Source: Vagococcus intermedius (GTDB lineage Bacteria; Bacillota; Bacilli; Lactobacillales; Vagococcaceae). Taken from it: a DNA stretch of 64,000 bases. Below, one piece after another: positions 43,980 through 53,504 of the stretch (positions are counted from its first letter, which is position 1; each line of letters opens with the position of its first letter). The position numbers were made by a program, and so were the translations under genes. Below the pieces are notes generated by a model. It was not told where the DNA came from. It ran no database searches and worked only from the letters and a program-made list of their open reading frames with translations. The stretch lies in NCBI RefSeq assembly GCF_029144185.1, contig NZ_CP110232.1, forward strand, positions 744,001 to 808,000, in the 5' to 3' direction.

Positions 43980-46900
43980 ATGAAAAAGTTTAGCTTTTTA
44001 TTTATAGCAACAACGTTAATGGTATCACCTTTAGTTGGAATGGGTGCTGAAGTAGTTGGTGGGAGTCAGTTAAAAGATATTAAAGAACCTCAAATAGAAT
44101 TAGCAACGGCTAAGATTGAAAAAAAATTAGCTGATATAAAAGAAGAAACAACAAAAGAACAAAAACAGAGTAAAGTGAAGGGGATGTGGGGAAGCGCCCC
44201 ATTTGAATTTGAAAATGGAGTTTTTACTATTTATGAAGGTGATTTAGAAAGTCATCATATAGCACCATGGAGATCTGGCGGAGGAAATAAGATAGACCCA
44301 AAAGGTATTTTAGAAATTAAATTAGCTGGGAAGGTGAAGGCTCCAGAGTACTGCTACAGATTATTTGCAGGCGATAACACTGCTAACTCTTTGCATAATA
44401 TAGTGACGTATACTAATTTAGATTTATTAGATACATCAGAAACAATAAGTATGGCAAATATGTTTAGTGATAATCGGAGCCTAACTTATTTAGATCTACG
44501 GTCATTTGATACGTCAAAAGTTACAACTATGGAGAGTATGTTTGCTAGAACACTGAAACTAGATACTTTGAAGGTAGACGGTTGGGATACTTCTAGCTTA
44601 ACTCAAATGGAGAATATGTTTCAAGGAACGAGCATGAAGAATTTTAATATTAATCATTTTAATACTTCAAAGGTGACAAGTATGAGGGATGTTTTCCATG
44701 GCTGTGAGATTGATAAATTAGATATTAGCGACTGGGATACCTCGAATGTTACAGATATGGTTCAAACTTTTCATCTAAGCGAAATTAGAGATCTGAATAT
44801 CAGCGGATGGGATACTGGGAAAGTTACTGATATGTTTAATATGTTTAATAGGGAACCAAGTAAATATGATAAGTGTGGACCACATAGAGTCACATTGGGA
44901 AAAAATTTTAAATTTATTGGTTACGATAATCATGCGACAAACCCAAGTTTCAACCCTCAATATGGTGTAGGGACAGGAAGATGGATAAGAGAAGATTTAT
45001 TAACAAAATCATATACACCATTAAATTTTATGAAAAATTATGGAACAGGAGAACTGACACCAGGGACCTATATCGTTGAACCTAAGGAAAAGGTTGCCCA
45101 ACCAATTACCATTCATTATAAGGATTTAAATGGTAAGGAATTAAGGGAGTCTACTAAACTAGAGGGTAAATTAGGATCAGTAGCTAAGATCGATATTCCT
45201 GATATCAAAGGCTACGAATTTGTTAAGTCGGATAAGGATTTAGAACTAAAATATTCTGGTTTAGCACAAGAGGTGACCTTAACTTATAAAGAAGCTGATT
45301 TTACTTCGATCAAAGCGAGTAACTCTATCATTGCTGTAGATACTAAGTGGAAAGCGGAAGATAACTTTGTTAAAGCAACCGATAAATTAGGAAATGAGGT
45401 TAGTTTTGATAAGGTTAAAGTAAGTGGTGAGGTTGATACTTCAAAAGTTGGTAATTATAGCGTGACCTATCGTTATGGTGGCTTTTCAACAACGATTATT
45501 GTGGTAGTTGTCGAAAAACCAGAACGTCCAGAAGTTTGGCCTGGTGAAGAGATCAACAAAACGAGTATTGAAGCTAAGAATTCAAAAATTGCGGTAGATA
45601 CTAAATGGGAAGCGAAAGACAACTTTGTCAAAGCGACAGATAAATTAGGAAAAGATGTTAAGTTAGAAAAAGTTAACGTTACAGGTGAGGTTGATACTTC
45701 AAAAGTTGGTGAATACAAAGTAACGTATGCCTATGGTGGTTTACGCACAACCATCACAGTAACCGTTGTTGAAAAACCAGAACGTCCAGAAGTGTGGCCT
45801 GGTGAAGAGATCAACAAAACGAGTATTGAAGCTAAGAATTCAAAAATTGCGGTAGATACTAAATGGGAAGCGAAAGACAACTTTGTCAAAGCGACAGATA
45901 AACTAGGTAAAGAAGTTAACTTTGAAGACGTTAAAGTCAGTGGTAAAGTTGATACGTCGAAAGTTGGCGAATACAAAGTAACGTATGAATACGGGGGAAT
46001 GCGTACAACCGTTACCGTAACCGTAGTTGAGAAACCAGAACGACCAGAAGTCTGGCCTGGTGAAGAGATCAACAAAACAAGTATTGAAGCTAAGAATTCA
46101 AAAATTGCGGTAGATACTAAATGGGAAGCGAAAGACAACTTTGTCAAAGCGACAGATAAACTAGGAAAAGATGTTAAATTTGAAGACGTTAAAGTAACTG
46201 GCGATGTAGATACGTCGAAAGTTGGCGAATACAAAGTAACGTATAAATACGGAGATAAGCGTGTAACCGTTACTGTAACAGTAGTCGAAAAACCAGAACG
46301 TCCAGAAGTTTGGCCTGGTGAAGAGATCAACAAAACAAGTATTGAAGCTAAGAATTCAAAAATTGCGGTAGATACTAAATGGGAAGCGAAAGACAACTTT
46401 GTCAAAGCGACAGATAAACTAGGAAAAGATGTTAAGTTAGAAAAAGTTAGCGTTACAGGTGAAGTTGATACGTCGAAAGTTGGCGAATACAAAGTAACGT
46501 ATAAATACGGAGATAAGCGTGTAACCGTTACTGTAACAGTAGTCGAAAAACCAGAACGTCCAGAAGTTTGGCCTGGTGAAGAGATCAACAAAACAAGTAT
46601 TGAAGCTAAGAATTCAAAAATTGCGGTAGATACTAAATGGGAGGCGAAAGACAACTTTGTCAAAGCGACAGATAAACTAGGAAAAGATGTTAAATTTGAA
46701 GACGTTAAAGTAACTGGCGATGTAGATACGTCGAAAGTTGGCGAATACAAAGTAACGTATAAATACGGAGATAAGCGTGTAACCGTTACTGTAACAGTAG
46801 TCGAAAAACCAGAACGTCCAGAAGTTTGGCCTGGTGAAGAGATCAACAAAACAAGTATTGAAGCTAAGAATTCAAAAATTGCGGTAGATACTAAATGGGA

Positions 46901-49900
46901 ATCGAAAGACAACTTTGTCAAAGCGACAGATAAACTAGGAAAAGATGTTAAGTTTGAAGACGTTAAAGTAACTGGCGATGTAGATACGTCGAAAGTTGGC
47001 GAATACAAAGTAACGTATAAATACGGAGATAAGCGTGTAACCGTTACTGTAACAGTAGTCGAAAAACCAGAACGTCCAGAGGTTTGGCCTGGTGAAGAGA
47101 TCAACAAAACAAGTATTGAAGCTAAGAATTCAAAAATTGCGGTAGATACTAAATGGGAAGCGAAAGACAACTTTGTCAAAGCGACAGATAAACTAGGAAA
47201 AGATGTTAAATTTGAAGACGTTAAAGTAACTGGCGATGTAGATACGTCGAAAGTTGGCGAATACAAAGTAACGTATAAATACGGAGATAAGCGTGTAACC
47301 GTTACTGTAACAGTAGTCGAAAAACCAGAACGTCCAGAAGTTTGGCCTGGTGAAGAGATCAACAAAACAAGTATTGAAGCTAAGAATTCAAAAATTGCGG
47401 TAGATACTAAATGGGAAGCGAAAGACAACTTTGTCAAAGCGACAGATAAACTAGGAAAAGATGTTAAGTTAGAAAAAGTTAGCGTTACAGGTGAAGTTGA
47501 TACGTCGAAAGTTGGCGAATACAAAGTAACGTATAAATACGGAGATAAGCGTGTAACCGTTACTGTAACAGTAGTCGAAAAACCAGAACGTCCAGAAGTT
47601 TGGCCTGGTGAAGAGATCAACAAAACAAGTATTGAAGCTAAGAATTCAAAAATTGCGGTAGATACTAAATGGGAGGCGAAAGACAACTTTGTCAAAGCGA
47701 CAGATAAACTAGGAAAAGATGTTAAGTTTGAAGACGTTAAAGTAACTGGCGATGTAGATACGTCGAAAGTTGGCGAATACAAAGTAACGTATAAATACGG
47801 AGATAAGCGTGTAACCGTTACTGTAACAGTAGTCGAAAAACCAGAACGTCCAGAGGTTTGGCCTGGTGAAGAGATCAACAAAACAAGTATTGAAGCTAAG
47901 AATTCAAAAATTGCGGTAGATACTAAATGGGAAGCGAAAGACAACTTTGTCAAAGCGACAGATAAACTAGGAAAAGATGTTAAGTTAGAAAAAGTTAGCG
48001 TTACAGGTGAAGTTGATACGTCGAAAGTTGGCGAATACAAAGTAACGTATAAATACGGAGATAAGCGTGTAACCGTTACTGTAACAGTAGTCGAAAAACC
48101 AGAACGTCCAGAAGTTTGGCCTGGTGAAGAGATCAACAAAACAAGTATTGAGGCAGAAAGTTCAACAATTGTCGTAGATACTAAGTGGGAAGCGAAAGAC
48201 AACTTTGTCAAAGCGACAGATAAACTAGGAAAAGACGTTAAATTTGAAGACGTTAAAGTAAGTGGCGATGTAGATACGTCGAAAGTTGGCGAATACAAAG
48301 TAACCTATGAATACGGCGGTATGTCAACCGTTGTGATCGTAACAGTAGTCGAAAAACCAGAACGTCCAGAAGTGTGGCCTGGTGAAGAGATTAATAAGCT
48401 AAGCATTGAAGTTCGCAGTTCAACAATTGTTGTAGGTAATAAATGGGAAGCTGAAGACAACTTTGTCAAAGCGACAGATAAATTAGGAAAAGACATTAAC
48501 TTTGAAGACGTCAAAGTAAGTGGTGAAGTTGATACCTCAAAAGTTGGGGATTATCAAGTATCATTTACATATGATGGCATGACAGTGACGACAACCGTCC
48601 TAGTAGTCGAAAAGCCAGAGCGTCCAGAAGTTTGGCCTGGTGAAGAAATTAATCAAGAAAGTATTGAAGCGCAATCTTCAACTCTAGTTTTGGGAAGCGC
48701 GTGGGAAGCGAAAGATAACTTTATTAAAGCGACAAATAAATTAGGAAAAGCTGTTAAATTTGAAGACGTTAGAGTCAGTGGTGAGGTTGATACTTCAAAA
48801 GTAGGCGAATATGAGGTGATTTATGCTTATGGTAGTGCAAGTGCAAGCGTAAAAGTGACTGTAGTTGAAAAACCAGAACGTCCAGAAGTCTGGCCTGGTG
48901 AAGAGATCAATAAAACAAGTATTCAAGCCAAAAATTCAACAATTGTTGTTGATAGTCAGTGGGAAGCGAAAGATAATTTTGTCAAAGCAACAGATAAATT
49001 AGGTGAAGAAGTATCTTTTGATGAAATTAAAGTAAATGGAAAAGTTGATACAACACAACCTGGTGACTATCAAGTTAGTTACGATTATGATGGTATGAGT
49101 ATTGTTGTAACAGTAACTGTAGTAGAAGAACCAGAGCGTCCAGAAGTGTGGCCTGGTGAAGAAATAAATAAAACGAGTATTAATGTTCAAAATGTGATGT
49201 TAACAGTTGGGACATCGTGGGAAGCGAAAGATAACTTTATTAATGCCACTAATAAATTAGGTGAAGAGGTCACCTTTGATGACATTGATGTAACAGGCGA
49301 GGTTGATACGTCAAAAGTTGGGGACTACAAAGTGACTTATCACTATGGTGGCTTAAGTATAAGTGCTATTGTGACAGTTGTTGAAGAACCAGAGCGTCCA
49401 GAAATCTGGCCAGGTGAAGAAATTAATCAGACAAGTTTAGTAGTCCAAAACTCAACGATTGTAGTTGGAAGTGAGTGGACAAGTGAAGATAACTTTATTC
49501 AAGCAACTGATAAGAATGGTGAAGCGTTAGCCTTTAATCAAATTAAAGTGAGTGGTGAAGTTGATACAACTAAACCTGGTGAGTATCAAGTAACTTACAA
49601 AAATCAGGGTATGATTGCAATCGCAACAATTACAGTTGTCGAAGAGCCAGAGCGTCCAGAAGTCTGGCCAGGTGAAGAAGTGGATCAATCAATGATTCAA
49701 GTTCAAAATTCAACAGTTGTAATTGATAGTGAGTGGCAAGCTGAGGATAACTTTGTGAAGGCGACAGACAAACAGGGACAATTAGTTGATTTCACTAAAA
49801 TCAAAGTTGAGGGAGAGGTAGATACGTCAAAAGTAGGCGACTATCAAGTTACTTATGCTTATAACAATCAAGTGGCAACAGCAACTATTACAGTAGTAAA

Positions 49901-51338
49901 AGTTCCAGAACGTCCAGAAGTCTGGCCAGGTGAAGAAGTTAACAGAACAAGCTTGCAAGTAAGAAGTTCTAGTATTGTTAAAGGTGCCGAGTGGCAAGCT
50001 AAGGATAACTTTATTCAAGCGACGAATAAATTAGGTGAAGAGGTTAATTTCTCAGAAGTTAGGGTGGTAGGAGATGTTGATACGGCTCAGGTTGGTGAGT
50101 ATCAAGTAACATATGACTATCAAGGTATTAGCGCGATGATAACCGTTACTGTTGTCGAAAAACCAGAACGCCCAGAAGTCTGGCCGGGTGAGGAAATTAA
50201 TAAGTCAAGTTTACAAGTTAAAGGTTCAACTATTTTAGTAGATAGTAAGTGGCAAGCGAAGGACAACTTTATTCAAGCAACTGATAAAGAGGGGAAAGAA
50301 GTCGATTTTGCTAAAGTAAAAGTCACAGGAGAAGTTGATACGTCAAAAGTCGGGAGCTATGATGTGATTTATAGCTATGGCGGCATGTCAACAACAGCAA
50401 CAATTACGGTGGTAGATAAACCAGAGCGTCCAGAAGTGTGGCCAGGCGAAGAAGTCAATAAAACAAGCTTGCAAGTGAAAAACTTGGTCTTGGAGATTGG
50501 AAGTAAATGGGAAGCGAAAGACAACTTTGTTGGTGCGACAACTAAGTTAGGGAAAGAAGTCGTATTTGAAGAAGTGAACTATTCAGGTGAGGTTGATACT
50601 TCTAAAACTGGGGATTACGAAATTGTCTATAGTTATGGTGGGCTAAAAGCAATAGCGATCGTAACAGTTATTGATAAAGAAGACTCAGATCAAGACAAAG
50701 ATAAAGATCAAGACAAAGACAAAGACAAAGATAAAGATCAAGATCAAGACAAAGACAAAGACAAAGACAAAGATAAAGATAAAGATAAAGAACAAGACAA
50801 AGACAAAGATAAAGATAAAGATAAAGAACAAGATAAAGAACAAGACAAAGATAAAGAACAAGACAAAGACAAAGAACAAGATAAAGACTTAAATAAAAAC
50901 AACGGTCAAGACAACGGAAAAGATAATGATTTTGGAATAAATAATAATGACACCTCACAAAATAAAGTTAGTGATGGTCAAAGAGAGGATGGTGCTAGTA
51001 ACAAAACTATTGGGACGGATCTGACGACTAGACAGGGAGTATTAAGAACAACAACTACTAATCAAGACGGTACAAAAAATGCTGTGTCAGCCTCAGTTCC
51101 AACTAATGGGCTAGAACGAACACAAGTAACACCAGCACCAGTTAAAGGTCAGCAAACAACAGGAAATGATGTTATAGCAGATACACACAAAAAATTAGGT
51201 ACAAGTCTTCCTGTTAGTGGTAAAGATATTAGTCAAACAACCTTACCGCAAACAAATGAAAAAAATGACTCATGGCTAGTTATCTTAGGTGGTTTCCTGT
51301 TAGGTCTAGTTACATTGTTTAGAAATAAAACTAAATAA
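43980..51338 (+). CDS. giant LPxTG-type surface protein with BspA-like, MucBP-like and 21 Ig-like repeats
   Basis: 2452 residues. Order: signal peptide (1 to about 23, no YSIRK motif); linker; BspA/DUF285 leucine-rich-like repeats (about 150-295, units like FDTSKVTTMESMF and WDTSNVTDM); a MucBP-like segment (about 373-440, ITIHYKDLNGKELRES); 21 tandem 86-residue Big_3-like Ig domains (about 441-2233); a Lys-Asp-Gln-rich stalk (about 2236-2303); a Thr-rich wall region; and the sorting signal LPQTN (2422-2426) with a hydrophobic helix and RNKTK tail. Sortase would link it to peptidoglycan. The BspA and MucBP parts suggest an adhesin binding host glycoprotein or mucin; the Ig stack presents them away from the wall. 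AAAGGTTGG precedes the ATG. Confidence 0.95.
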   Translation: MKKFSFLFIATTLMVSPLVGMGAEVVGGSQLKDIKEPQIELATAKIEKKLADIKEETTKEQKQSKVKGMWGSAPFEFENGVFTIYEGDLESHHIAPWRSGGGNKIDPKGILEIKLAGKVKAPEYCYRLFAGDNTANSLHNIVTYTNLDLLDTSETISMANMFSDNRSLTYLDLRSFDTSKVTTMESMFARTLKLDTLKVDGWDTSSLTQMENMFQGTSMKNFNINHFNTSKVTSMRDVFHGCEIDKLDISDWDTSNVTDMVQTFHLSEIRDLNISGWDTGKVTDMFNMFNREPSKYDKCGPHRVTLGKNFKFIGYDNHATNPSFNPQYGVGTGRWIREDLLTKSYTPLNFMKNYGTGELTPGTYIVEPKEKVAQPITIHYKDLNGKELRESTKLEGKLGSVAKIDIPDIKGYEFVKSDKDLELKYSGLAQEVTLTYKEADFTSIKASNSIIAVDTKWKAEDNFVKATDKLGNEVSFDKVKVSGEVDTSKVGNYSVTYRYGGFSTTIIVVVVEKPERPEVWPGEEINKTSIEAKNSKIAVDTKWEAKDNFVKATDKLGKDVKLEKVNVTGEVDTSKVGEYKVTYAYGGLRTTITVTVVEKPERPEVWPGEEINKTSIEAKNSKIAVDTKWEAKDNFVKATDKLGKEVNFEDVKVSGKVDTSKVGEYKVTYEYGGMRTTVTVTVVEKPERPEVWPGEEINKTSIEAKNSKIAVDTKWEAKDNFVKATDKLGKDVKFEDVKVTGDVDTSKVGEYKVTYKYGDKRVTVTVTVVEKPERPEVWPGEEINKTSIEAKNSKIAVDTKWEAKDNFVKATDKLGKDVKLEKVSVTGEVDTSKVGEYKVTYKYGDKRVTVTVTVVEKPERPEVWPGEEINKTSIEAKNSKIAVDTKWEAKDNFVKATDKLGKDVKFEDVKVTGDVDTSKVGEYKVTYKYGDKRVTVTVTVVEKPERPEVWPGEEINKTSIEAKNSKIAVDTKWESKDNFVKATDKLGKDVKFEDVKVTGDVDTSKVGEYKVTYKYGDKRVTVTVTVVEKPERPEVWPGEEINKTSIEAKNSKIAVDTKWEAKDNFVKATDKLGKDVKFEDVKVTGDVDTSKVGEYKVTYKYGDKRVTVTVTVVEKPERPEVWPGEEINKTSIEAKNSKIAVDTKWEAKDNFVKATDKLGKDVKLEKVSVTGEVDTSKVGEYKVTYKYGDKRVTVTVTVVEKPERPEVWPGEEINKTSIEAKNSKIAVDTKWEAKDNFVKATDKLGKDVKFEDVKVTGDVDTSKVGEYKVTYKYGDKRVTVTVTVVEKPERPEVWPGEEINKTSIEAKNSKIAVDTKWEAKDNFVKATDKLGKDVKLEKVSVTGEVDTSKVGEYKVTYKYGDKRVTVTVTVVEKPERPEVWPGEEINKTSIEAESSTIVVDTKWEAKDNFVKATDKLGKDVKFEDVKVSGDVDTSKVGEYKVTYEYGGMSTVVIVTVVEKPERPEVWPGEEINKLSIEVRSSTIVVGNKWEAEDNFVKATDKLGKDINFEDVKVSGEVDTSKVGDYQVSFTYDGMTVTTTVLVVEKPERPEVWPGEEINQESIEAQSSTLVLGSAWEAKDNFIKATNKLGKAVKFEDVRVSGEVDTSKVGEYEVIYAYGSASASVKVTVVEKPERPEVWPGEEINKTSIQAKNSTIVVDSQWEAKDNFVKATDKLGEEVSFDEIKVNGKVDTTQPGDYQVSYDYDGMSIVVTVTVVEEPERPEVWPGEEINKTSINVQNVMLTVGTSWEAKDNFINATNKLGEEVTFDDIDVTGEVDTSKVGDYKVTYHYGGLSISAIVTVVEEPERPEIWPGEEINQTSLVVQNSTIVVGSEWTSEDNFIQATDKNGEALAFNQIKVSGEVDTTKPGEYQVTYKNQGMIAIATITVVEEPERPEVWPGEEVDQSMIQVQNSTVVIDSEWQAEDNFVKATDKQGQLVDFTKIKVEGEVDTSKVGDYQVTYAYNNQVATATITVVKVPERPEVWPGEEVNRTSLQVRSSSIVKGAEWQAKDNFIQATNKLGEEVNFSEVRVVGDVDTAQVGEYQVTYDYQGISAMITVTVVEKPERPEVWPGEEINKSSLQVKGSTILVDSKWQAKDNFIQATDKEGKEVDFAKVKVTGEVDTSKVGSYDVIYSYGGMSTTATITVVDKPERPEVWPGEEVNKTSLQVKNLVLEIGSKWEAKDNFVGATTKLGKEVVFEEVNYSGEVDTSKTGDYEIVYSYGGLKAIAIVTVIDKEDSDQDKDKDQDKDKDKDKDQDQDKDKDKDKDKDKDKEQDKDKDKDKDKEQDKEQDKDKEQDKDKEQDKDLNKNNGQDNGKDNDFGINNNDTSQNKVSDGQREDGASNKTIGTDLTTRQGVLRTTTTNQDGTKNAVSASVPTNGLERTQVTPAPVKGQQTTGNDVIADTHKKLGTSLPVSGKDISQTTLPQTNEKNDSWLVILGGFLLGLVTLFRNKTK
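45303..50680 (+). repeat. 21 tandem 258-bp repeats coding Ig-like domains
   Basis: Every unit is 258 bp (86 codons) and ends in the linker (V/I)(E/D)KPERPEVWPGEE(I/V)NK, with PEVWPGEE or PEIWPGEE kept in all linkers. Units 4-11 (about 46077-48140) are nearly identical at DNA level and come in two types, KFEDVKVTGDV (A) and KLEKVSVTGEV (B), in the order A B A A A B A B. Units 1-3 and 12-21 are more diverged. Shared silent changes between non-adjacent units point to unequal crossing-over. Confidence 0.93.
50686..50888 (+). repeat. hexanucleotide tract coding a Lys-Asp/Gln stalk
   Basis: Mostly GACAAA/GATAAA hexamers with interspersed CAAGAC or GAACAA, translating to DKDKDQDK-type sequence of about 67 residues. 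Changes in unit number keep the frame, so stalk length may vary between strains. Confidence 0.85.
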
Positions 51339-51341
51339 CCA

Positions 51342-51388
51342 AATAAAGTAAAAGAACCCTATCTATTGATGGGTTCTTTTACTTTATT
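51342..51388 (+). terminator. terminator of the surface protein gene
   Basis: An 18-bp perfect stem, AATAAAGTAAAAGAACCC with GGGTTCTTTTACTTTATT. Confidence 0.92.
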
Positions 51389-51460
51389 AAGGCTAAAGGC
51401 GGATGTCGAACTGGTCATTATCTCTTATAATAATGATTGAATAAAATAGGGGGAGATATG

Positions 51461-51979
51461 ATGGGAAAAACAAAAATAAAAGGACGAGTATTATTAATAG
51501 CATACTTAGTGGTACTGGTCTGGATTTTATTATTTAAATTTGCTTTCTCAATTGATGACATTATAGCAGTATTTCATAATCAAGGGAGGAGCATTAATTT
51601 ATTGCCCTTTTCAGAATCAGTCATTGTTAATGGTCACATTGATATCAGTGAAATAATCAATAATTTAGTTATTTTTATCCCTTTTGGCGGATTATTAGGA
51701 ATCTTAGGTGAAAAGAGAGGCTTTATTAAGTCGCTAAGTTTAATTTTATTATTTAGTTTGCTAGTAGAAGCTAGCCAATTTATCCTAGGCATAGGAGCTA
51801 CCGATATTACCGATATTGTGATGAATAGTTTAGGTGGGGTGATTGGTTTAGTGAGTTATGGTGTATTAGCAAAGTATATCAATCGCTCTAAATTAGATAG
51901 ATTTTTGGTTAATATAGGCACGTTATTGTTTAGTCTGATTTTGGCGACATTAGTTTTTTTACTTATTTTTAATATGTGA
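51461..51979 (+). CDS. VanZ family membrane protein
   Basis: 172 residues with four or five membrane helices and the VanZ-like pattern INLLPF, NNLVIFIPFGGLLGI, SLLVEASQFILGIGATDITDIVMNSLGGVIG. VanZ confers low-level teicoplanin tolerance; most homologues have no known function. ATG 51461 is preferred because the GGGGGAG site is too close to ATG 51458. Single gene between two terminators. Confidence 0.88.
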   Translation: MGKTKIKGRVLLIAYLVVLVWILLFKFAFSIDDIIAVFHNQGRSINLLPFSESVIVNGHIDISEIINNLVIFIPFGGLLGILGEKRGFIKSLSLILLFSLLVEASQFILGIGATDITDIVMNSLGGVIGLVSYGVLAKYINRSKLDRFLVNIGTLLFSLILATLVFLLIFNM

Positions 51980-51983
51980 TTTT

Positions 51984-52017
51984 AAAAGATCTTGGTTAAG
52001 TGTCAAGGTCTTTTTTT
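51984..52017 (+). terminator. terminator after the VanZ-like gene
   Basis: AAAGATCTTG and CAAGGTCTTT with seven T. Confidence 0.85.
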
Positions 52018-52138
52018 GTAAATTTTATCTTTTTATACGCCTTTAAAATGGGAAAAAATGTAAATTTATAATACTTATCAGTAAGGTGGATGTCATATCA
52101 AAGAGACTCTCGTTATACTTGTTTTGTGAACGTTCGCA
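52017..52138 (+). promoter_or_regulatory. regulatory region of the EIIC gene: TGTAAATTT motifs and cre
   Basis: Two copies of TGTAAATTT (52017-52025 and 52069-52077), a -10 TATACT (52114-52119) with a weak -35, and a cre-like TGTGAACGTTCGCA (52125-52138, 13 of 14 consensus positions) just downstream, where CcpA would block transcription. The same TGTAAATTT motif occurs as a perfect dyad in the GH4 promoter region at 54444-54470. Confidence 0.6.
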
Positions 52139-52169
52139 AAAAATAACTGTAAAAAGAGAGGTTGTCATT

Positions 52170-53453
52170 GTGGATAAATTATTGAATTTAGTTGAAGCCA
52201 AACTAGCCCCATTAGCACAAAGATTGGATCGGAATCGTTATTTGACAGCAATTAAAGATGGTTTTTTTGTGGTCATGCCTTTATTAATTATTGGGTCGGC
52301 TTTTTTACTTGTTACACAGTTACCTTTTAAACCCTATTTAAATTTTATGGAAAGTCTATTAGGCAAAGAGTGGACTTCTTATTTTTTAGTTGTAAATACT
52401 ATGACAATGAATATGATGACTTTGTTTGTTGTTTTAGGAATAGCTAGAAGCCTGGCAAGACAGTATAAAATTGATACGATTGGGAGTCAAGCTATCTCCC
52501 TACTTTCTTTTTTTATTTTGACACCTGTCATAACAGATAAGGCAGGTGCTGAAGGTTTACCGATTGGTAACTTTGGTGCAGCAGGCTTATTTATTGGCAT
52601 GATGTCAACGATTGCGACAGTGGAACTTTTTCGATTAGTGATCAAAAAAGGTTGGATTATCAAAATGCCAGAATCAGTTCCCCCCAATGTCGCTAATTCT
52701 TTTTCCGCACTTATTCCAGGATTTATTGTAGTCGTTATTTTTAACTTAATTCGAATTTTATTTTTAGTGACGCCTTATGAAACTGCGCATAATTTTGTCT
52801 TTGAGATTTTACAAAAGCCGTTATTATCATTAGGAAGTTCTTTGCCAGCATTAATTGTACTACTATTATTTGAGGCATCTATGTGGGCCTTTGGTATTCA
52901 TGGCTCAAATATTATGTTGGCCGTTATGACGCCTATCTGGACAGCTCTAGCAGTTGAAAATGCTGAGGCTTTTGCTCGCGGAGATGTTTTACCTAATATT
53001 GTTAATATGCAATTTTATAGTAATTTTATCAAATTAGGTGGTGCTAGCGGGACAATTGGCTTAGCAGTAGCTTGCATGTTTTTTGCTAAGTCTAGTCAGT
53101 ATAAAACGTTAGGAAAACTATCTTTTGGACCTGCACTATTCAATATTAATGAGCCTTTGATTTTTGGAATGCCGATAGTTTTAAATCCTATTATGTTAAT
53201 TCCTTTTATCCTATGTCCTATTATTTTAGGGATTTTAAGTTATATCGCAATGGCGACAAAGTTAGTTCCGATTACTAATGGCTTACAATTACCTTGGACT
53301 ATGCCACCTATTTTTTCAGGATTTATATTATCAGGTTGGCGTGGTGCTGTTTTTCAGGTGATTGAGATGTTTGTTAGTTTTATGATTTTCTTTCCATTTT
53401 TTAAGCTTGAAGACAGAAAAGCTTTGGCAATTGAAGAAAATAAAGGTAAATAG
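52170..53453 (+). CDS. PTS EIIC, lactose/cellobiose family
   Basis: 427 residues, membrane protein of the CelB/LacE EIIC type: LAQRLDRNRYLTAIKDGFFVVMPLLI at the N-terminus, FEASMWAFGIHGSNIM, and FNINEPLIFGMPIVLNPIMLIPF, the substrate-loop signature. GTG 52170 follows AGAGAGG. No IIA or IIB is adjacent, so these are supplied elsewhere. With the downstream GH4 6-phospho-beta-glucosidase it should import a beta-glucoside such as cellobiose as its 6-phosphate. Confidence 0.92.
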   Translation: MDKLLNLVEAKLAPLAQRLDRNRYLTAIKDGFFVVMPLLIIGSAFLLVTQLPFKPYLNFMESLLGKEWTSYFLVVNTMTMNMMTLFVVLGIARSLARQYKIDTIGSQAISLLSFFILTPVITDKAGAEGLPIGNFGAAGLFIGMMSTIATVELFRLVIKKGWIIKMPESVPPNVANSFSALIPGFIVVVIFNLIRILFLVTPYETAHNFVFEILQKPLLSLGSSLPALIVLLLFEASMWAFGIHGSNIMLAVMTPIWTALAVENAEAFARGDVLPNIVNMQFYSNFIKLGGASGTIGLAVACMFFAKSSQYKTLGKLSFGPALFNINEPLIFGMPIVLNPIMLIPFILCPIILGILSYIAMATKLVPITNGLQLPWTMPPIFSGFILSGWRGAVFQVIEMFVSFMIFFPFFKLEDRKALAIEENKGK

Positions 53454-53460
53454 TAGGAAC

Positions 53461-53504
53461 AAAGAAGAACGGTCTGAAACTCACATATCAGACCGTTCTT
53501 CTTT
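53461..53504. terminator. terminator between EIIC and RpiR genes
   Basis: A perfect 17-bp stem, AAAGAAGAACGGTCTGA with TCAGACCGTTCTTCTTT. Its right arm also encodes the last residues (EERSDM) of the RpiR protein. Confidence 0.88.

Noticed and set aside
45731-48298. An 855-codon open frame antisense to the surface protein
   Set aside because: It is open only because the 258-bp repeat happens to lack stops in that frame, has no ribosome site, and its product is a meaningless serine/leucine-rich repeat. It is a shadow of the repeat.
45303-50680. Regular repeats considered as a CRISPR or satellite array
   Set aside because: The units are 258 bp, coding, in frame and contiguous without spacers; they are protein domain repeats.
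50671-50958. Lys/Ile-rich and Leu/Tyr-rich frames in the stalk-coding tract
   Set aside because: Produced by reading a hexanucleotide repeat in other frames; no starts or ribosome sites.
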